From contig OX155963.1 of assembly GCA_944548615.1 (NCBI GenBank), forward strand, positions 21,328,431-21,392,430: a stretch of DNA of 64,000 bases. The letters run 5' to 3'. The notes beneath the pieces are model-generated. The model was not told the DNA's origin. It saw only the letters and a list, made by a program, of their open reading frames with translations, and made no database searches. The translations under genes were made by a program, and so were the position numbers. This document shows positions 1-11,077 of the stretch, piece by piece. The stretch's first letter is position 1. Each line of letters begins with the position of its first letter. This stretch comes from Micropterix aruncella. Lineage: Eukaryota; Arthropoda; Insecta; Lepidoptera; Micropterigidae.

Positions 1-240
1 TCTCCGTCTAGAATTAACCATCAGGATACCTCCAATTTCCCTACTGGTTACGGGTTTCGAAGTCGCTTGCGCAACCTCTACCTGCCGTATATTCATTGGT
101 GATTCAGTTTGAATCTATCGCGGACCATTGGCGACTTTTGCCCGACTCTGAATTCAGGATCAAGTAGCCAATTGATCATTTCAAACAACAAGTTATCAAA
201 TTGATGTATTATTACAAATAAATAAGTGTATGTGTAATAT

Positions 241-955
241 CGATGGCTTAGAACGCAAATGAGTTAAGTGACTTTTTTTACGAAAATGAGTTAAGTACTA
301 CATGACATCCAATATATTGATCTCCACATTCTGTGCTAATGTGGTAAGCATCTAACAACCAAGGCTTCGAATACTTCTTCGTAAAAACTGTGGTAAGTGC
401 ATCAAACAAAGTTTTTTGAAATGTTAATGTTGCATAATCATTTACCACTATTGATATCTAATCAAAATTAAATCATCATAAAATGCATAATATGTGTTAT
501 CATCAGTTGATACAATATTCTCCAAAGCATGCTTAACCCTATATATGCTTAATGGTTTTATTTACTCTTTTCTAAAGTAAAGAACAAATTCTAAAAGTAG
601 AAAGATGAGAACAAAATAAAATATAAATAATATAATAAAAAGGAAAATGAAAAAACATAATTACATTATTATATTACCATATAAAAATGTGGTAAGTATC
701 ACCTCTTGTCGGTTTTTTTTATTAATACATAAAATACTAATAAATAAATATAATTATTATAATATACTGTAAGCCAAATACATATACTATAGGTTAAAAA
801 TATTAACTGAAATTATTTCTTCATCTGTTTCGAGATTATTCAATTCAATTCAATTCAATTCTTTATTAAGAATTTTCAAAAAGCCTAAACTTTCAAAAAG
901 CTCTCCTGTAAAATTTAGAAATTTGCACTTGACTCATTTGCGTTCTAAGCCATCG
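241..955. mobile_element. Terminal-inverted-repeat element, non-autonomous
   Basis: CGATGGCTTAGAACGCAAAT at 241 is repeated in inverted form ending at 955; the inverted match runs about 31 bp with one internal mismatch. The 715-bp interior is AT-rich with no open frame. It contains a (CAATT)n run at 838-861 that looks like the tail of a retroposon. AT-rich bases flank both ends, so the target duplication length cannot be fixed (TA or TAT possible). Superfamily unassigned. Confidence 0.6.
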
Positions 956-1097
956 CTATATAGTATAATAAATAGTATAATATATGTATAATATATAAGT
1001 ACAATATATAGTATAATATATGAATGATATTATATAAGCATGTAAAATATTACCATAGATTTTAATTGCGGTATAAAATTACGTGCGCATTTTATTG

Positions 1098-1187
1098 TAA
1101 AAGAAAAGAATATACCCTAGTAAGGGCATTATCCTAGTTGGGTAGTTTATGAGACATACTTTTTCCTACTACTTTCTCTTAAAAATA
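1098..1187 (-). repeat. Fragment of a BEL/Pao LTR
   Basis: About 90 bp here match 43352-43440 inside the LTR of the BEL element further right, in the same orientation and with scattered differences. Shared words include AAAAGAAAAGAAT, CCTAGTTGGGTAGTTT and CTACTTCCTCTTAAA-like sequence. It is an older, isolated piece of the same or a sister LTR family. Confidence 0.6.
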
Positions 1188-1538
1188 GCATTTTTTTTTT
1201 TTAAACCAAGACTCGATGACGACAGGTCAACACCCACCTCCGCTGCTTAGGAAACATTATATGTATTTCCATAGTCTCCACACTCCTTAAGTAATTGGTC
1301 AGAGTGCACAAAACCGATTGGCTGTCGCCGCACGGTGCGCAAACCATCCAGTAGATCCGGGGGGCCTACCAGCCGTGAGGCCTGAGACGCGATAGTCTTT
1401 CCCGGGGTGGTCTTCCACACTAGGAGGCTACTGAATAGGAGCTGAATCGTCAGTTGGACCGACACGAAAACACAATAGATATTATGGTCCAAGCTGCACG
1501 AAACCGTCCGCTACATATTATATAGGACGGTGGGGCGG

Positions 1539-2215
1539 TGTCAACTACAACAGGCCAACCCGTCATCCCAGGCTGGTATAACGATATGTGATCGTTCTTT
1601 AAGCCGTGGGAGGAGCGCAGAAGACTTAGAGACACACCATACCAACGCCTTACGGCGAGGCACCGGTAAAGGTACGGTAAAGGCGGGCGCCCTCACCCCC
1701 TGACTACCAGTTTAGATGGATATCTCCGTCTGGAATTAACCTTCAGGATACCTCCTACCTCCTGACTGGTTACAGGGTCGAGGTCGCTCGCGCGGCCCTC
1801 TCCCTTACGTAGCGGTGAAACGGTGTTCATCGAATCTATCGCGGACCACGGCATCATTTGCCCGGTTCTTTACCCGGCATCGGGTAGCAGATTGGTCGTT
1901 TAAAGAGCAGTTGCCGTAAGGCGAACAATCACCCCCGCTCTATAGCAGACAGTACTGTTTCCAGACTACTCCGGCTTTCGGTCAGAATGCACAATCGATT
2001 GACTGACGCAGCACGGTGCGCAAATCGTCCAGGAGTGCCCGAAGGTTGACTCCTTGGGGAAACTGCCCCATAGGGCAGAGTCCTACCCTGGCTCGAACTT
2101 CTACGTGGATGCCGCCGGATGGGTGTTGATCCGTGAATTTGACCGACCCTGAACACATGGGTCCTAGTGGCCAAACTGCAACAGGGCCCATTAGCTCCCG
2201 CTACCTTAGTGTGCC
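1539..2215 (-). repeat. Family A dispersed repeat, subtype A2, near full length
   Basis: Reverse-oriented copy running from the tail block (TGTCAACTACAAC...CCCGTCATCCCAGG) to the head block (CCCATGTGTTCAGGGTCGG in its own sense). It abuts the A1 copy on its left almost exactly at the tail, so one copy may have inserted next to the other. It aligns end to end with 34613-35240 and shares its head half with 15110-15395, 15425-15810 and 40112-40258. No coding capacity. Confidence 0.75.
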
Positions 2216-2334
2216 GTTTTTAGCATATATTCATAATAGTTTCAAACTAACATAGTTTCAAAGTAGCATAGTTATACATTACAGGTATTTAAACATAGCG
2301 GAGATACATTTTTCCATGTAAGAAGTTTTGATGA

Positions 2335-2390
2335 TTTTTAATACATAAAGTCTCTAATGCACAGATATTAGAGACTTTATGTATTAAAAA
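2335..2390. repeat. Perfect 24-bp inverted repeat at LINE 5' edge
   Basis: Bases 2335-2358 and 2367-2390 are exact reverse complements (core ACATAAAGTCTCTAAT) separated by an 8-base loop GCACAGAT. The right arm ends one base before the ATG at 2392 of the adjoining reverse transcriptase frame. A perfect palindrome exactly at a 5' truncation point suggests a snap-back event during cDNA synthesis. A regulatory hairpin is possible but less likely. Confidence 0.85.
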
Positions 2391-4842
2391 AATGTCATAT
2401 AAAGGGCATGTTTGGAAACGGCAGATAACTGATACAAATAAGGCTATATTTTATAAACAAGTAGCAAGCGTGAAACTAGATTTAAACTCAGGGCCTGATA
2501 ATGTTTTTACAAATTTCATTAGAAAATTCAATCTTATTTTTGAGTCAAGTTTTCCAAAACGCCTATGTACATCTAAACAATGCAAGAAACCATCTTGGAT
2601 CACACGTGGACTTCAAATATCACAAACTAAACTACAACTTCTACAAGATATACTAAATCGCTACGAAAGCGGCTCCCTAAGATGCTACTACAATAAATAT
2701 AAACAAGTTTACAGGATGACTGTTATATCCGCAAAGAGAATATCAATTAAAAATGAAATTCTTAATTCTAAAAACCAAAGTCGGACGACATGGGACATTA
2801 TAAATAGAGAATGTAGGAACAAAACTACAAGAAACATCGAATCTATCGAATTACTACACAATCAGATAAAATATACAAATCCACAGGAACTTACAAACAT
2901 CTTTAATTACCACTTCATTAATACATGTAATATCATTATAGACACGGCGAAAAGTAATCAAAGTGTGAGTCTACCGGATAGTTTGCCTGCCTCATTACAC
3001 CTCTATCCGATCACAGAGGGTGAACTTAGTGCGTGTTTTAAATCATTAAAATCCAAGTCGGCTACTGACATATGGGGCCACTCCATGAAATTAATCAAGG
3101 ATATATCGCCAATAATTACGCCCATCCTATTACCGATTTTAAATAAATGCCTAAAGCAAGGCATTTTCCCCACTGCTATGAAAACAGCAAAGGTTTTGCC
3201 GATATTTAAAAAAGGCAGTAAAACAGATATAAATAACTTTCGTCCTATATCTTTGTTGCCGTGTTTCTCAAAGGTCTTTGAGAAAATTATATTTAATAGA
3301 ATAAATACTTTTTTAGATACTTTTAATGTTATTATAAGAAATCAATTCGGCTTCAGAAAGCATAAGTCGACCACTATGGCAATTAGCGAGTTAGTAAAGC
3401 AAATTTTAGAATCACTTGACACATCTCAAAACCCCATAGCCGTTTTTTGCGATCTATCGAAGGCCTTCGACTGTGTGAATCACCAGATTCTTCTAGATAA
3501 ACTAGAGAGGTATGGTATCCGCGGTAGAGCTCATAGCCTGATCACATCATATCTAAATAGGAGATACCAAATTGTGGAAATAAACAATGCTAAGTCATTG
3601 CCAAAATTAATTGCACGCGGGGTACCTCAGGGCTCTATACTTGGACCACTACTATTTATTATTTTTATTAATGATATCGATAGGACAATTACGCCGCCAG
3701 TAAAGACGCTTCTATACGCCGATGACACCAGCTTCTTTTTTGAAAATAAAAACACCCAGGTCTTGGAAAAGCTGATAAACGAGCAGCTTCTTGTGGCTAA
3801 CACTTGGTTTGAAAAAAATCAACTTTTCATAAACCCATCAAAAACGGTAGCGATGAAATTTTCAACTACTAAAAAGAATGACAAAAATATAACGATTAAA
3901 ATGGAATCAGAAAATATAAATATTGTCAGAAATACTAAATTCTTAGGGATCACTTTAGATGAAAATTTAAACTGGAATCAACATATCAATAATTTGTGTG
4001 CAACTTTGTCATCGGCAGTCTATGCTATAAGAAAGGTGAAATTTCTGGCTGGCGAACGTGCAGCGATCAGTGTGTATCACTCCTGCTTCCATTCAAAGAT
4101 GTCTTATGCGATACTACTATGGGGTAATGCAACCGATACCCATCGCGTTTTTGTGCTACAAAAGCAAGCCGTTAGGACAATTTTTGGTGTAAGCAGAGAA
4201 ACACATTGCGCCCCTTTTTTTATTAAAGCTGGTATCCTTACCATGTCGTCCATGTACATATATCAGTGCCTTTTATACGCCAAAGAGAATGTTTTAAATT
4301 GTGAGCTTCACTCCACTCGGCATAGCCATAATACGCGACATAAAAACAACGTGTTATTGCCTAAAGTACGCTTGACTAAATATCAAAAAACATTTTTATA
4401 TATTAGTTTTAAATTGTTCAATGCTTTGCCATCATCGACGAAAAGACTTGAGATGGCAGCATATAAAATCTGTTTGAAAAATCAGTTAGTCAAACATGCC
4501 CTTTACAAACTGGACGACTTTTATGATATTGCGTCCACAATTGCTTGATTATAAATAACAAGTTTATAACTATATATATATAAATATAATAACTAAGTTT
4601 TAGATTTTATTGACATTGTTTTTAATTACGCATGTTTCAGTTTTTTTTTTTTATGGTATTGATTATTATTTGTTTGATTATTGATTATTTTGTAAATTTG
4701 ACTATTTTTAAGTAATCACCTCTGATTACAATTATTTTTTTTTCCTTTTAATTAATCAAAGCGGTTTTATCATCCAGTAAATTATGATTGTAAAATTTGA
4801 CATGTTCCTCAGTATTGTGAAATGCTTTTATGGAATGAATAA

Positions 4843-4875
<33 letters not shown>
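2391..4875 (+). mobile_element. 5'-truncated non-LTR retrotransposon (LINE)
   Basis: The element consists of an RT-encoding frame, a T-rich 3' untranslated region of about 295 bp and an (ATG)11 tail at 4843-4875. It begins at the palindrome described above. The endonuclease domain expected upstream of RT is absent, as in a typical 5'-truncated copy. A short-tandem-repeat tail rather than poly(A) is common in CR1/L2/RTE-like groups; the exact clade is not certain. A degraded relative lies at 53037-53720. Confidence 0.85.
2392..4548 (+). CDS. Non-LTR retrotransposon reverse transcriptase, N-terminal domain missing
   Basis: Open frame of 718 codons. It would copy the element's RNA into DNA at a nicked target in the nucleus. 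Visible RT motifs in order: NNFRPISLLP near 281-290, NQFGFRKHKSTT near 317, the first catalytic aspartate in FCDLSKAFD (about 352-360), GVPQGSILGP (410-419) and the catalytic LLYADDTS (440-447). The C-terminal part contains FLGITLDENLNW, SYAILLWGN and VLQKQAVRTI, typical of Jockey/CR1-like ORF2 proteins. Full ORF2 proteins usually start with an apurinic endonuclease of about 230 residues; here the frame starts in the linker between endonuclease and RT, at an ATG one base past a palindrome. No internal stop over 2.1 kb suggests a fairly recent insertion. Alone it should not be mobile. Confidence 0.9.
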   Translation: MSYKGHVWKRQITDTNKAIFYKQVASVKLDLNSGPDNVFTNFIRKFNLIFESSFPKRLCTSKQCKKPSWITRGLQISQTKLQLLQDILNRYESGSLRCYYNKYKQVYRMTVISAKRISIKNEILNSKNQSRTTWDIINRECRNKTTRNIESIELLHNQIKYTNPQELTNIFNYHFINTCNIIIDTAKSNQSVSLPDSLPASLHLYPITEGELSACFKSLKSKSATDIWGHSMKLIKDISPIITPILLPILNKCLKQGIFPTAMKTAKVLPIFKKGSKTDINNFRPISLLPCFSKVFEKIIFNRINTFLDTFNVIIRNQFGFRKHKSTTMAISELVKQILESLDTSQNPIAVFCDLSKAFDCVNHQILLDKLERYGIRGRAHSLITSYLNRRYQIVEINNAKSLPKLIARGVPQGSILGPLLFIIFINDIDRTITPPVKTLLYADDTSFFFENKNTQVLEKLINEQLLVANTWFEKNQLFINPSKTVAMKFSTTKKNDKNITIKMESENINIVRNTKFLGITLDENLNWNQHINNLCATLSSAVYAIRKVKFLAGERAAISVYHSCFHSKMSYAILLWGNATDTHRVFVLQKQAVRTIFGVSRETHCAPFFIKAGILTMSSMYIYQCLLYAKENVLNCELHSTRHSHNTRHKNNVLLPKVRLTKYQKTFLYISFKLFNALPSSTKRLEMAAYKICLKNQLVKHALYKLDDFYDIASTIA

Positions 4876-5140
4876 TCCTTGAGATCCGCTCTTGACCAAC
4901 AACACTAATTCTCACGATAAAGTAATGAATATTTTTATTAGAATTTAATTTAAAACACATTAATATAACTGTGTGTTTGTGCATCTCACTGAAACATGTT
5001 ATATTTTATTATCGATACGAAGTCGTTTAGTATTGCTATTAAATGGGAGCTGGTGTCCGTGTTTAATTAATGGAAATTTCCGCGATATTTTACCAAAGAA
5101 CATTTGCGTTTAGATTGACAAACGCTTGCTTTGTTTCTTA
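4876..5140. other. Unassigned AT-rich spacer
   Basis: Nothing recognisable beyond AT-rich sequence between the LINE tail and the tandem duplication. Confidence 0.5.
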
Positions 5141-5460
5141 AGATGTAAGCGATGATTAAGATGCAGCTGTTAGAGCTCTCATTGACTCTCAGAATTGACT
5201 CTCAGGAAACGTCACTCACCTACGGATTAGAGCTCCATAACTGTACTTACGGCGTCTAGAGTCGCAGAAATCTTTTAATTAGAATAAAGTGGTGTCTTAA
5301 TATGTATGCGATGATTTAGATGCAGCTGTTAGAGGTCTCATTGATTCTCAGAATTGACTCTCAGAAAACGTCACTCACATAAGGATTTGAGCTTCAGAAT
5401 TGTACCTACAGCGTCTAGAAACAATGAATTATTTTAATGGGAATGAAGTGGTCTGAAATA
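5141..5460. repeat. 159-bp tandem duplication
   Basis: Two diverged copies with a 159-bp period: ATGCAGCTGTTAGAG at 5161 recurs at 5320, followed in both by CTCAGAATTGACTCTCAG and ACGTCACTCAC. Visible differences suggest an old duplication. No coding signal. Confidence 0.75.
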
Positions 5461-5465
5461 AAATG

Positions 5466-5750
5466 ATTTAGGCTTAGAACTCACGGCGCGGTTGTCCCCC
5501 GCGCCCGCCGCGGTTGCGTGCCAACTGTTTTGTTTCAAAACTCACGACACTGCAGGTTTGCGCGGTCAGGCTTAGAACTCACGAAGCGGTTTTCACCCAC
5601 GACAGCCACGGTTGCGGGTCCGTGGGGCAGACATGTATTCGAGCGGGTGAAAACCGCTCCGTGAGTTTTAAAGCTGACCGCAGCCCGTGCAGTTCCACTA
5701 GTTGCCCGCAGACGCTGCGGCCGCTTCGATTTAACCGCGCCCGCCGCAGG
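5466..5750. repeat. GC-rich foldback repeat
   Basis: Bases 5561-5598 and 5645-5682 are inverted repeats of about 38 bp with few mismatches; the common core is GCGGTTTTCACCC. CTTAGAACTCACG also occurs directly at 5470 and 5571. High GC (GCGCCCGCCGCGG) contrasts with the AT-rich surroundings. It looks like a MITE or foldback element; no transposase or clear target duplication is visible. Confidence 0.6.
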
Positions 5751-6189
5751 CAAAAATTTACTAAATTTTGCATACAACAAACAAAATTATAAATGATTTC
5801 ATACTTTGATGTATTTTTGATATGGCTCTGTACTAGGATCGCCCATAGTGCAGCGCCGCCGACGCCGGCATTGTCGGGAAGCGTCTCGGGAAATCCCATT
5901 TATCTGAAATGATCTGCCATAGCGTGAGCCGAATGCCTCTCTGTAGCACAACAGTCGCGACGATATGAACGTAATGGGACTTTAATGAAGGGCAATTTAA
6001 CTGTTATTAATACGATAACAAAGCGACTGCATCCATGGCGGCAGACGACCGCGGACGCAACTAATTTGATGTGATTTATTGTTTACAAAAAAATCATCAA
6101 AAACACAAAAAAATATCGTCAAAGATACAAGACACTTCGAAGGGAGATTGGCTTGGCGTACGTCTACTACTGGAGAGTTGTCGTATACA
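5751..6189. other. No feature recognised
   Basis: Mixed-composition sequence; short frames on both strands overlap each other and show no domain or codon signature. Confidence 0.4.
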
Positions 6190-6570
6190 GTCTAGCCACG
6201 CCGACTTGCCCTTGCAATGGGAATTTGAACCACCGGACAGCCTTGCACCCTCACTACCAGATTTGGCCGGGTTTCTCCATAGTCCAGTTTGATCACGGGT
6301 CCGCGCAAGCGACCTATAACCTGATGTAAGCACTGGGTTCACTTCTTAGTGCCTCGTGGTAAGGCGTTGGCTTCTTTCAGGCGTGTTGGCGGAGCTAGAC
6401 GGGGGACTGTGTTGTCCCGAAGTCTCTGCGTAATCACGCCACAGTTGAAAGAATGATTATATATCGTTATACCTTCCTGGGGCGTCGGGTTCGCTCATTG
6501 CAGTTGACAGCGTATACGGAGGCAGTCTGTCACGCCAGGCACTTTTTTCACACCGGTCACAGCATAATGT
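6190..6570 (+). repeat. Family A dispersed repeat, diverged tail half
   Basis: GTAAGGCGTTGGCTTC, a TATCGTTATACCTTCCTGG-like block and GTCGGGTTCGCTCATTG in order match the 3' half of family A (compare 16860-17015). The match is weaker than for other copies. Confidence 0.55.
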
Positions 6571-7204
6571 TTAGCATATGAGTAAACCCTTATAGTAATT
6601 TAGTATAAGTAAGTAGCGTATTAACGTTGCTTTTAAGCACATAAGTGGTAATGCTATATATTTTATATTTTCCTACATAAGTAAGTTAGCTAGGCGTTCG
6701 GCGCGTGTTCCTCAAACCAGGTGTCACTGTGACATTATCACGGTGCGTGACCCGTTCCGTTTTTTGGTAACTTGTCAGATATCTATTATGTATATTATAG
6801 CAGATGCCATTTGCTATGTATCTGACCGATATTAGGTATATGTATACACCTAAATACACAGTTTCTGGGTAATTTCAGTTTTAGTTTTTAATTCAAAATC
6901 ACAAAATCATTAGTTTATTTTATTTAAATTCTCAGCTATACGTACATTCGAATTCTCTTTAAAATGTCCACATTTCCACATCCCAATTAGCGAGGTGACA
7001 TAACATTGAACCAGAGCCAAGTCATCTCATTTTCTCTGTTGGCAAACTTCATATAATTTTAGCGCCAGTAATAAACACGTTATTCTGAAGACGGTTCCTA
7101 TTAACTACAAGAAGAAGATTAATTCCCGAGACAATTTCCGAGACTGAACAGGATATGGGAAGCGACGGTGGCGCCTTACTATGGAGCAATCCTAGTGCAG
7201 AGAC
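6571..7204. other. No feature recognised
   Basis: AT-rich sequence without an open frame of interest or a repeat shared elsewhere in the window. Confidence 0.4.
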
Positions 7205-7480
7205 AAATCAAAAATACATTTTATGGAAGTATGAAATCCATTACAAATTTGTAATATTTAAAGTCCGCCATTTTTAACAAAATACTACATCAGTTTTGGA
7301 AAAATACCATTTTAATACCACGGTAAATATATACTACAAATATACTTCAAATTAGCACGCGGGGGGAAGGTTGGGTTGGCGCGTGGAGTGGGGGGGAGGG
7401 AGGAGTGGAGGGGGGCTTGCTTGTCTACTTGCCGGGAGTCTTGGGGAAACGCAACCGTTTTTTTTCCTATTCACTCGATT
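7205..7480 (+). repeat. Family B dispersed repeat with G-rich tract
   Basis: Blocks shared with 11078-11500, 32735-33195 and 36145-36610: AATATTTAAAGTCCGCCAT, ATACTACAAATATACTTCAA, an ATTAGCACGCGGGGGG-type G-rich tract and CTTGCCGGGAGTCTTGGGG. The order is the same in all copies; the G-rich segment varies in length. Family not recognised. Confidence 0.65.
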
Positions 7481-9523
7481 TTGTTAGAGCCCATGTTGAT
7501 GTGAAGTGCACTTGTTCGCTGTTGATATTTTCTTGAAATAGGCCCTATTCCATCCATAGTGTCAGTCTAGTGCGTGATTTATAGCCGGCCGATATATTTT
7601 ATCTATGCACGAGTGGCGCTTGAGTGCAGTGTCGGCGCGTGACCAACGACACAGCAGAAACAGAGGCAAGGGCGAGAACAGAACCGGAGACGGCGAGCGC
7701 TTGTATTGTCGACGGATTTTCAGAAAATCTATTTCAATTATTTATTAATCAATTAATTCAATAATTTTCAGCTATAATATACCTACAACTCTTACGATAT
7801 TCTGTTCCGGCAATAACATCTCTATGAACAATAAAAGGATGGGAAAGAAAAATAGAGATGGGAAGGACTTTACAAAAGAAGAGCAGGAATTTCGCATGAA
7901 AGCCTCAGAATAATATGATCTGGAAGAAAATAGATCGAAGGATAATCACACTACACAACATGGCGACTGATATGACTAAGAAACGAAAAACCATCACCCC
8001 TTGCAGAAAAAAATAAATTGAACAAAATTTCTCGAAAATTAGTTGTCTAATTTAACAAGCTGTTTCAGTATATGATTTGGTGAGATGCACTGGGTATTTT
8101 TTTAGTGCACTATATTTAAGAGGGATGCCTTTACTAAGACTGCATACAACGGCTATCAGGTGTTTGTATTTTAAATCCAGATTTTAAACTTAATCGTTGT
8201 AATTTGATGGATATCTAGGCTTATTGGGAGACGCAAATTTTAATTTCTTGTAAAAAAACAGAGAAATTCGAAATTATAAGTAAAACCAAAATTCCTATTA
8301 GACAAACGAAATTCAATGATCGAAGTTGTTCGAGAATATTTTGAGTATATAAAATTAACATACCTATGTATTTAGGAGAATACTAAATAACAACGTTGCT
8401 GCCTCTGTGTGGAGATTTGGCCGTGATGAGATATCTCAAAGGTTGCGTTTGAGCGGAATGGTTAAGAATTTTCAGAAAATGAACCTTTGAAAACACGAGG
8501 CTACCCACACAAGCATGCAAGCACGTAAACAGATCGGCAGACCATTCGTTATGATGACGGTGGTGACGATGATTTACAGTTTGAAAGGAATCTCCGAGAC
8601 AAATAAGTCACCATACCTGATTGAGAAAATCGACCACCAATCGGTAATAGAAATTTTATAGGGGACTGATATCACGTAGGTGCGGAAAGTGTAAACGCAA
8701 CTAAGGAAATACGGAAAACTACGATAAAACAATGAAGGAATAAGAAGAACTAACAAAACAAAACGAAATTCTTCACGAAGGATACAACAATCTGACAACT
8801 AGAAGAAAGGGGTATGGAAGAAGGTGATGCTGCAAAAAAATAGCGATTCAAACATCTCTACATATGTAAATCTAATCCGAAACTGAGGAAGAGAAAAACG
8901 TTTTTCAGATTTATCTCTACCTAATTCCTAAGTCACTTACATTTTCAGCATTGGTTTTAGGTTGTTTAATAACAGTCAATAATTCTGATCTGAAAATAAT
9001 AATGTACCGCCCGTATACCAGGTGGACCAAGTCAGGGTGACTCCTGGATGGAGTGACACGATCTAATATAATCTAATTTAGCTTTTTTTCTGCGACGCCA
9101 CTCCTAATCCTCCTGAGCAGAAGTGCTTTATTTATTTATTTAAGGTAAATCACAAAATATAATTTCCTGCAGCATTACAAAAAAAAAATGTGTTTGGACC
9201 AGTAGCGAAAAATAGAGCACACTGCAGCATCTTGATCACTACGTCAACACCGCCTAACTAGGCCTAGGCCTGTACTAAGGCAGGTGTACCAAGAAATATT
9301 TAACTTGTGCACGCAAAAAAAAAATATAAAAAATTCTAAATTATGTCTTCGTCATAAACATCTTAAAAAAATTAATTGAAATGTCATCAAAAAGTATTTG
9401 AAATTATAATCATGAAATTATCGAGTAAATAAATAAAAACCGAAAACATAATAATAGTTAAAAGATAGATAGATACCTACCCAGTAAAATAAAAAAAAAC
9501 GAATAAAAAAAATCATACTAGAC
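7481..9523. other. Long stretch without recognised genes
   Basis: About 2 kb with no convincing coding frame, RNA gene or repeat shared within the window. The segment 9000-9180 (poly-T and TTTATTTATTTA) could be a decayed retroposon 3' end but shows no protein homology. Confidence 0.4.
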
Positions 9524-10236
9524 CAGTGATTCCCAAAGTGGTCTATATAGACCGCAGGGTTCAATTTGAAATTGCAGGGGGTCCATGTAAGCGAGAAAAA
9601 AAATGGGGGTTACGAGATGCAAATGGGGGTCCACGTCAGCGGACTCCATCTAGACAGGTCATAAACATTTAGGCGATCCGTAAATGTCTTATTACTTCTA
9701 AAACAGCTTGTGTGTACAGCATAACATTTTAAACTTATAATAATAGCAATAAACAAACGCGCATCATAAGTATCATGGAAGGAAATCAACACTCGACTCA
9801 AATTGCATCACTGGTCGATTGAGGAGGCCAGCGCACATGACTAACGGGGGGGATGCGAGTGAGATATATGAAAAAAATGCGCTTCAACGGTTATCAGTGT
9901 TAGCGAGTAGAATAGTCATGGCACATAAATGATCAAGCTAGATAGTGTTGTATGTGCAATTATGTGCAGCTATGTCTCAAATGCTGTCTACTTCAAGGTC
10001 GTGGACGCTTAGAAATGAACAATTGAAAATTGTACATGTTTTTATTTTTTTTCAACTGTTCACTTGACCAAAAATTCTATGTAACTGATCAGTACTGTGC
10101 CAGCTGTCAAAAACATATTTAAAGTTAGTAACTTTAGGAAAGTTCAATATTATGCAAGCAAGTGTCTACGGAAAACATCTATCAGGGGTCTACGGAAGAC
10201 AGTGGTCTACGGGATATAAAAGTTTGGGTACCTCTG
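9524..10236. mobile_element. Non-autonomous hAT-type DNA transposon
   Basis: The left end reads CAGTGATTCCCAAAGTGG and the right end, inverted, CAGAGGTACCCAAACTTTT. This CAGNGNTNCCCAAA pattern is typical of hAT terminal inverted repeats. The 713-bp element is flanked by a perfect 8-bp duplication TACTAGAC (9516-9523 and 10237-10244), the hallmark length for hAT insertion. No transposase frame is present, so it must have been moved in trans by a related autonomous copy. Confidence 0.9.
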
Positions 10237-10269
10237 TACTAGACAGTCAAATAATTTGTAGCTCTTTTC

Positions 10270-10440
10270 ACGACCTTCATTTATTAGCCATATGTGGCTC
10301 TGCTTTAAGGAATCTTTAGTCTGAATTCATCTTCTAATAGGTTATATGCCCTGGGGCCCAAAACAGTAAAATGCCATTGACCAAAAGAGGTCATCATTCG
10401 GGGAATATCTATTTTATTGGCAAAGGATCGCCGTGTTGTA
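10270..10440 (-). pseudogene. Possible LINE ORF2 C-terminal relic
   Basis: On the minus strand a short stretch reads like IPRMMTSFGQWHFTVLGPRA, resembling the 'TNFGKxSFxYLGPRxWN' segment near the C-terminus of many LINE ORF2 proteins. It is broken by stops on both sides. Weak, short match. Confidence 0.3.
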
Positions 10441-10444
10441 TGTA

Positions 10445-11077
10445 TTTGTTGTGAGAATTTTAAGTAGAGCTGTCCCAAATCCTTTAATTTTATATTTTTC
10501 TCAGATTTTTGTGATGCTGTCCCTCTGTGATGTTCTTTTTTATGTTTTACTATTTTTAGTTTTATGTCGAATAAACATGAAACTGCTTACGACCCTGAGT
10601 ATTTCCGTGTTTTACTCCTTTACTTAAAAACCTAACCGAAGACAGTGGATTTTTAAATGTCCGCATCAAGCCCAAGCTCCATACAAATTCGCCAGTATTA
10701 ATTATATTGCTCGGTGGATTTTGGGATGCCAATATGTCGCTTGTTTCAAAACGAATCGAAGCATGAATCGATTTTTGAATGTAGATCATAGACTGCCCTT
10801 AAATGAAAGAGAAGAGAACTTGTGACGGGAAAGAATAATCAAGGTCCACGCGGTGACGACGGAGGGCCTTGATCATTCTTTGCCGTCAGGTCCAGGGATG
10901 CGATACCTCGATGACCCTTTGGCTGACGCTGAGGAGGAACTGTGATGAGAAATACTGATCAATGACTTTTCCACGATTTTGTTTTTTTTTTCTGTGGTAC
11001 AATTTGAGTAAAAGGTATTTTTTTAATAAACTCAAATATTCTGATTATTTTATTATTCTTATATTATAGCTTTCGCT
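10445..11077. other. No gene recognised
   Basis: The segment 10825-11040 (GGGAAAGAATAATCAAGG... and a poly-T run before AAACTCAAATATT) resembles 38770-38885, so it may be the upstream part of the family B/E repeat. Nothing else seen. Confidence 0.4.

Larger units (their letters stand above)
1..1538 (-). repeat. Family A dispersed repeat, subtype A1, split by nested insertion
   Basis: Positions 1-183 and about 1222-1538 match, in reverse orientation, consecutive parts of the repeat seen complete at 16292-17017. Shared blocks include GGTTAATTCCAGACGGAGA, CCAATCGGTT-GTGCACTCTGA and CTCAGGCCTCACGGCTGG. The gap between the two parts (about 184-1221) is a nested insertion holding a terminal-inverted-repeat element and a BEL LTR fragment. 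No credible protein is encoded; short frames here are not conserved between copies. The family is not recognised, so 'family A' is only a local label. Confidence 0.75.
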
